7,591 nucleotides of DNA, from assembly GCA_012514835.1 (NCBI GenBank), contig JAAYZM010000564.1:1-7591 (forward strand), read 5' to 3'. This document shows positions 4,164-7,591 of this stretch, one piece after another. Position 1 is the stretch's first letter; every line of letters starts with the position of its first letter. The notes below the pieces were generated by a model, which saw only the letters and a program-made list of their open reading frames with translations, had not been told where the DNA came from and ran no database searches. The DNA comes from Actinomycetales bacterium (lineage in GTDB: Bacteria; Actinomycetota; Actinomycetes; Actinomycetales; Cellulomonadaceae). Made by a program: the position numbers and the translations under genes.

Positions 4164-5116
4164 GGCACCTCCTCGCGTGCGGCTTCCGCCCACGTGGCCC
4201 AGGTCTCGAGGTCGCCGCGGTGGGTCTCGAGCAGGGCGTCGTGCAGCGACGTGCGCACCTCGTCCCACACGGCGTAGAAGCCCGTGGACTCGAGGCAGCT
4301 CACGTCCGCGAGGGCGACCTCGAGCTCGAAGGCCTGGAGCTCGGCGAGCTCGCTCGCGTAGACCTCGACGATCTCCTCGAACGTGGCCCCGGCCGGCGCG
4401 GGGAACTCCTCGGCTCGGGCCCCCACCAGGTCCGCCCCGCCGTGGCGGTCGGTCAGCCCCTCGTGGCCAGCGTCGGCCATGCACTCCGCCCAGCGGTCGA
4501 CGGCGTCGGCGACCCGAGGCTCCGTCTCGACCTCGCGGGCGACGGCGCGCAGCTCGGCCTCGACCTCGCGCAGCTCCTCGGGCACGACGACGTCGGCGAA
4601 CACCTCGGCCATCGCTGCCCCCTGGCATCCCTGGTCCGTCGCGCCGTCACCATGGAGCGCCGCTTCGTACGCCTCGAGCTCCGCCTGCGGGAGGGTCGCC
4701 CGGTAGGCAAGGTTCTCCTCCTCGCCCGGCATGCCCGCCCCCGCGAAGGCCCACCGGAGCGGCGGCACGTCCGGCGCCGAGGAGATCGTGTCCCCGTACC
4801 CGAAGCGCTCGGCATGCTCGCGCACCGCGACGAGCGGCCGCGTGTACACGTGCGCCACCTCGTGAGCCTGCGGGTGGTAGGTGAACCCCGCCGCCGCCAT
4901 GCAGTCGGCCGTGCTCTCCTCCGCCCGGCGCAGCCGTGGGTCGGGCCCCACCGTGGACTCGCCGTGGATCCGCTCGGCGAGCGCGTCGACCTCGGTCAAC
5001 GTGAGCTCGACCGGACCCGGGGACGGCGCCGGGCTCGCCTCGCGCACGCACCCCGCGAGGGCGCCGACGACGGCGAGCACGACGACGACGACGCTGGGCA
5101 CCGAGAGACGTCGCAC
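4160..5116 (-). CDS. Putative lipoprotein with CMxxAG motifs, unknown function
   Basis: The 318-residue product has a lipoprotein signal peptide: MRR, a valine-rich hydrophobic stretch (about 7-19) and the lipobox LAGC with Cys23 as the lipidation site. It should be anchored to the outer face of the membrane. A Pro/Ser/Ala linker (about 28-35) follows. The mature domain is helical and acidic, with four cysteines: C72 and C212, both in a CM-x-x-AG motif, C164, and C274 in CLESTGF. They could form two disulfides. I recognise no characterised family beyond actinobacterial lipoproteins of this general pattern. The start is GTG, 9 bases after the argH stop, with only a weak TAGG upstream. The gene overlaps the downstream kinase by 4 bases. 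A role in arginine metabolism is suggested only by position. Confidence 0.85.
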   Translation of the reverse strand: MRRLSVPSVVVVVLAVVGALAGCVREASPAPSPGPVELTLTEVDALAERIHGESTVGPDPRLRRAEESTADCMAAAGFTYHPQAHEVAHVYTRPLVAVREHAERFGYGDTISSAPDVPPLRWAFAGAGMPGEEENLAYRATLPQAELEAYEAALHGDGATDQGCQGAAMAEVFADVVVPEELREVEAELRAVAREVETEPRVADAVDRWAECMADAGHEGLTDRHGGADLVGARAEEFPAPAGATFEEIVEVYASELAELQAFELEVALADVSCLESTGFYAVWDEVRTSLHDALLETHRGDLETWATWAEAAREEVP

Positions 5117-5125
5117 CGCGATGGC

Positions 5126-6550
5126 CTAGCTCTGGGTGGCCCAGCCCCGCAGCTCCGCGAGCCGCGACCGGGCGGCCTCGAGCTGCTCGGCGACCCGCAC
5201 GTGCGCCGTGCCCCCGACGGCGTCGCGCGAGGCGATCGAGCCCTCGACGCTCAGCACGTCACGCACGGCGGGCCTCAGGTGGGGCGAGATGCCCGCGAGG
5301 TCGTCGTCGGACAGGTCCCACAGCTCGATGCCGCGCTCCTCGCACACGCGCACGCACTCCCCCGCGACCTCGTGAGCGACGCGGAAAGGGACGCCCTCGC
5401 GCACGAGCCACTCAGCCACGTCGGTCGCGAGCGAGAAGCCCTGCGGGGCGAGCTCGGCCATGCGCGCCGTGTCGAACGTCAGGGTCGCGACGAGTCCCGC
5501 CATCGCGGGCAGGAGGACGTCGAGCTGGTCGACCTGGTCGAACACTGGCTCCTTGTCCTCCTGCAGGTCGCGGTTGTACGCGAGCGGGAGGCCCTTGAGG
5601 GTCGCGAGGAGCCCGGCCAGGTCACCGATGAGGCGCCCCGCCTTGCCGCGCGCGAGCTCCGCGACGTCGGGGTTCTTCTTCTGGGGCATGATGCTCGACC
5701 CTGTCGAGTACGCGTCGTGGAGCCGCGCGAAGCCGAACTCCTTCGTGGCCCACACGATGATGTCCTCGGCGAGGCGCGAGAGGTCCACGCCCACCATCGC
5801 GGCGACGAAAGCGAACTCGGCCACGACGTCACGCGAGGACGTGCCGTCGATCGAGTTCTCGACGGGACCGTCGAAGCCGAGGTCCGCCGCCACGGCGGCC
5901 GGGTCGAGCCCGAGCGAGGAACCCGCGAGCGCCCCCGATCCGTACGGGGAGCGTGCCGCGCGCCGGTCCCAGTCGCGCCAGCGGTCGACGTCGCGCAAGA
6001 GCGGCCACGCGTGCGCGAGCAGGTGGTGCGCGAGCAGGACGGGCTGGGCGTGCTGGAGGTGGGTACGGCCCGGCATGGGCGCGCCCGGGTGCGCGGCGGC
6101 CTGGTCCACGAGCGCCTCGGCCACGTCGAGCACGAGGCCCGCGAGGTGGCGCGTCTCGGTGCGCAGGTACATCCGCACGAGCGTGGCGATCTGGTCGTTG
6201 CGCGAACGCCCCGCCCGCAGCTTGCCGCCCAGCTCGGTGCCCGCGCGATCGATGAGCCCCCGCTCGAGCGCGGCGTGCACGTCCTCCTCGTCGGGCTCCG
6301 GGCCGAACGCCCCGGAGGTCACGTCCGCGAGGAGTGCCTCGAGCGCGGCGAGCATGCCCGCGAGCTCGTCGTCGTCGAGCAGGCCCGCGCCGTGGAGCAC
6401 GCGCGCGTGCGCCATCGACCCGGTGATGTCCTGCGGGGCGAGCCGCCAGTCGAACTGGGTGCTGCGCGAGAGGGCCGCGAGCGCGTCCGAGGGACCGCCG
6501 GCGAACCGGACGCCCCACAGCGCTCCTTGCGTGGTGCCGTGCGAGCCCAC
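5126..6550 (-). CDS. argH: Argininosuccinate lyase
   Basis: This enzyme catalyses the last step of arginine synthesis, splitting argininosuccinate into arginine and fumarate. It acts in the cytoplasm as a homotetramer of the fumarase/aspartase superfamily. The 474 residues match the family length. Visible signatures are LWGVRFAGGPSD near the N-terminus, SRNDQ (116-120) and the catalytic-His segment GRTHLQHAQP (161-170, H164 by comparison with delta-crystallin). The superfamily signature GSSIMPQKKNPD is at 284-295, with Ser286 as the catalytic serine, followed by YNRDLQEDKEP. The start is GTG, one base after the argG stop, with only a weak GGACGG upstream, which suggests translational coupling to argG. 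It is followed after 9 bases by the lipoprotein gene. Confidence 0.97.
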   Translation of the reverse strand: MGSHGTTQGALWGVRFAGGPSDALAALSRSTQFDWRLAPQDITGSMAHARVLHGAGLLDDDELAGMLAALEALLADVTSGAFGPEPDEEDVHAALERGLIDRAGTELGGKLRAGRSRNDQIATLVRMYLRTETRHLAGLVLDVAEALVDQAAAHPGAPMPGRTHLQHAQPVLLAHHLLAHAWPLLRDVDRWRDWDRRAARSPYGSGALAGSSLGLDPAAVAADLGFDGPVENSIDGTSSRDVVAEFAFVAAMVGVDLSRLAEDIIVWATKEFGFARLHDAYSTGSSIMPQKKNPDVAELARGKAGRLIGDLAGLLATLKGLPLAYNRDLQEDKEPVFDQVDQLDVLLPAMAGLVATLTFDTARMAELAPQGFSLATDVAEWLVREGVPFRVAHEVAGECVRVCEERGIELWDLSDDDLAGISPHLRPAVRDVLSVEGSIASRDAVGGTAHVRVAEQLEAARSRLAELRGWATQS

Positions 6551-6551
6551 G

Positions 6552-7591
6552 TCAGTCCGTCCCGGCTTCCATCGCGGCGCTCTCGAGCAAGAGCTCTTCG
6601 TCGCCGTCCACGGCCGGGTTCTCCGAGATGACCTCGGCCCCGCCCGCGGGCAGCGCCCCGAACAGGGTGCCGTGCTCGACGAGCACCTGCCCCTGGTCCG
6701 CGGGCTGCTGCGCGTAGAGCTCGAGCTTGGCCCGCGAGTCGGCGATGTCGAGGTTGCGCATCGTCAGCTGGCCGATCCGGTCCGTGGGACCGAACGCGGC
6801 GGACTCGGTGCGCTCCATCGATAGCTTCTCGGGGTGGTAGGAGAGCTGGGGGCCGTCCGTGCGCAGGATCGTGTAGTCCTCGCCGCGGCGCAGGCGCAGC
6901 GTCACCTCGCCGGTGACGACCGACGCGATCCAGCGCTGGATGGACTCGCGCACCATGAGGGCCTGCGGGTCGAGACAGCGGCCCTCGTAGAGCAGGCGCC
7001 CGAGGCGACGGCCCTCGTTGTGGTAGTTCGCGACCGTGTCCTCGTTGTGGATCGCGTTGACGAGGCGCTCGTACGCGGCGAACAGCAACGCCATGCCCGG
7101 TGCCTCGTAGATGCCGCGCGACTTGGCCTCGATGATGCGGTTCTCGATCTGGTCGCTCATGCCCAGGCCGTGCCGCCCACCGATCGCGTTCGCCTCGTGG
7201 ACCAGCGCGACCGCGTCGTCGTAGCGCGTGCCGTTGATCGCGACGGGGCGACCGTGCTCGAACGCGATCGTCACGTCCTCCGTGGCGATCTCGACCTGCG
7301 GGTCCCAGAACCGCACGCCCATGATCGGCTCGACCGTCTCGAGCGAGACGTCGAGGTGCTCGAGGGTCTTCGCCTCGTGCGTGGCACCCCAGATGTTCGC
7401 GTCGGTCGAGTACGCCTTCTCCGCGCTGTCGCGGTACGGCAGCCCGTGCTCGACGAGGTACTGGCTCATCTCCGAGCGGCCCCCGAGCTCCGTGACGAAC
7501 TGGCGGTCGAGCCACGGCTTGTAGATGCGCAGCGCCGGGTTCGCGAGCAGGCCGTAGCGGTAGAACCGCTCGATGTCGTTGCCCTTGAACG
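6552..7591 (-). CDS. argG: Argininosuccinate synthase, E. coli type (5' part missing)
   Basis: This enzyme joins citrulline and aspartate with ATP to make argininosuccinate, the substrate of the next gene. The visible part is 345 residues, in frame from base 7589; the window edge removes about 130 N-terminal residues, including the SGGLDTS-type ATP loop. The sequence closely follows the E. coli ArgG pattern: KGNDIERFYRYGLL, IYKPWLD, ELGGR, EKAYSTD, GATHEAK, IMGVRFWD, then IGGRHGLGMSDQIENRIIEAKSRGIYE-like and QLTMRNLDI segments. This is the longer ArgG subtype (447 aa in E. coli), distinct from the roughly 400-residue type of the argCJBDFRGH cluster in Mycobacterium. The C-terminus ends in an acidic tail (ENPAVDGDEELLLES). 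It ends with TGA, one base before argH. Confidence 0.96.
   Translation of the reverse strand, partial: FKGNDIERFYRYGLLANPALRIYKPWLDRQFVTELGGRSEMSQYLVEHGLPYRDSAEKAYSTDANIWGATHEAKTLEHLDVSLETVEPIMGVRFWDPQVEIATEDVTIAFEHGRPVAINGTRYDDAVALVHEANAIGGRHGLGMSDQIENRIIEAKSRGIYEAPGMALLFAAYERLVNAIHNEDTVANYHNEGRRLGRLLYEGRCLDPQALMVRESIQRWIASVVTGEVTLRLRRGEDYTILRTDGPQLSYHPEKLSMERTESAAFGPTDRIGQLTMRNLDIADSRAKLELYAQQPADQGQVLVEHGTLFGALPAGGAEVISENPAVDGDEELLLESAAMEAGTD

Noticed and set aside
4164..4628. An upstream extension of the kinase frame to 4628
   Set aside because: The extra residues are Arg/Gly-rich antisense-like sequence overlapping the lipoprotein gene. The ATG at 4163 has a strong GAGGAGG and a family-typical N-terminus.
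4220..6631. An 803-codon open frame on the plus strand opposite argH and the lipoprotein gene
   Set aside because: Its product is Arg/Glu/Leu/Val-rich low-complexity sequence typical of antisense frames in high-GC DNA. The opposite strand encodes clear ArgH and a lipoprotein, and argH has strong family motifs along its whole length.
6319..7515. A 398-codon open frame on the minus strand in another frame across argG and the start of argH
   Set aside because: It is an Arg/Ala/Pro-rich shadow of two well-supported genes on the same strand.

Overview
The window looks like the chromosome of a high-GC actinobacterium, probably a member of the Micrococcales (Cellulomonas-like). This placement is an inference. 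It rests on the GC-rich composition, the actinobacterial form of the 16S 5' end and rRNA leader (including the TTGAGAACTCAA/boxA block), frequent GTG starts, and the gene order mpg-tyrS-rrn near argGH. No mobile element, CRISPR array or tRNA is visible, and most of the window is ordinary core genome.

Layout, read mainly on the minus strand. The right end carries the 3' three quarters of argG (E. coli-type argininosuccinate synthase). It is followed with almost no gaps by argH, a cysteine-containing lipoprotein of unknown function, and a small uridine-kinase-like P-loop protein. These four form one tight operon that couples the last two steps of arginine synthesis to two accessory genes. A plus-strand LLM-class (F420-type) oxidoreductase gene converges on the kinase gene, and the two stop codons share one CTAG. 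The LLM gene is divergent from a 3-methyladenine DNA glycosylase gene (mpg), followed by tyrS and then the rRNA operon, of which only the first ~31 bases of 16S rRNA are in the window.

The roughly 620 bases between tyrS and 16S hold two tandem sigma70-type promoters, each with TTGACG and a 17-base spacer. They also hold a Crp/GlxR-like dyad just upstream of the distal promoter, a boxA-type antitermination block and a series of leader hairpins.

The least ordinary part is the 60-base divergent control region between mpg and the LLM gene (2670-2729). Three perfect inverted repeats are tiled there almost end to end over a candidate leaderless promoter. The last repeat runs into codons 2-5 of the LLM gene and includes its only CTA leucine codon. 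This suggests a dedicated regulator of an otherwise poorly characterised oxidoreductase. I see no previously undescribed multi-gene system.
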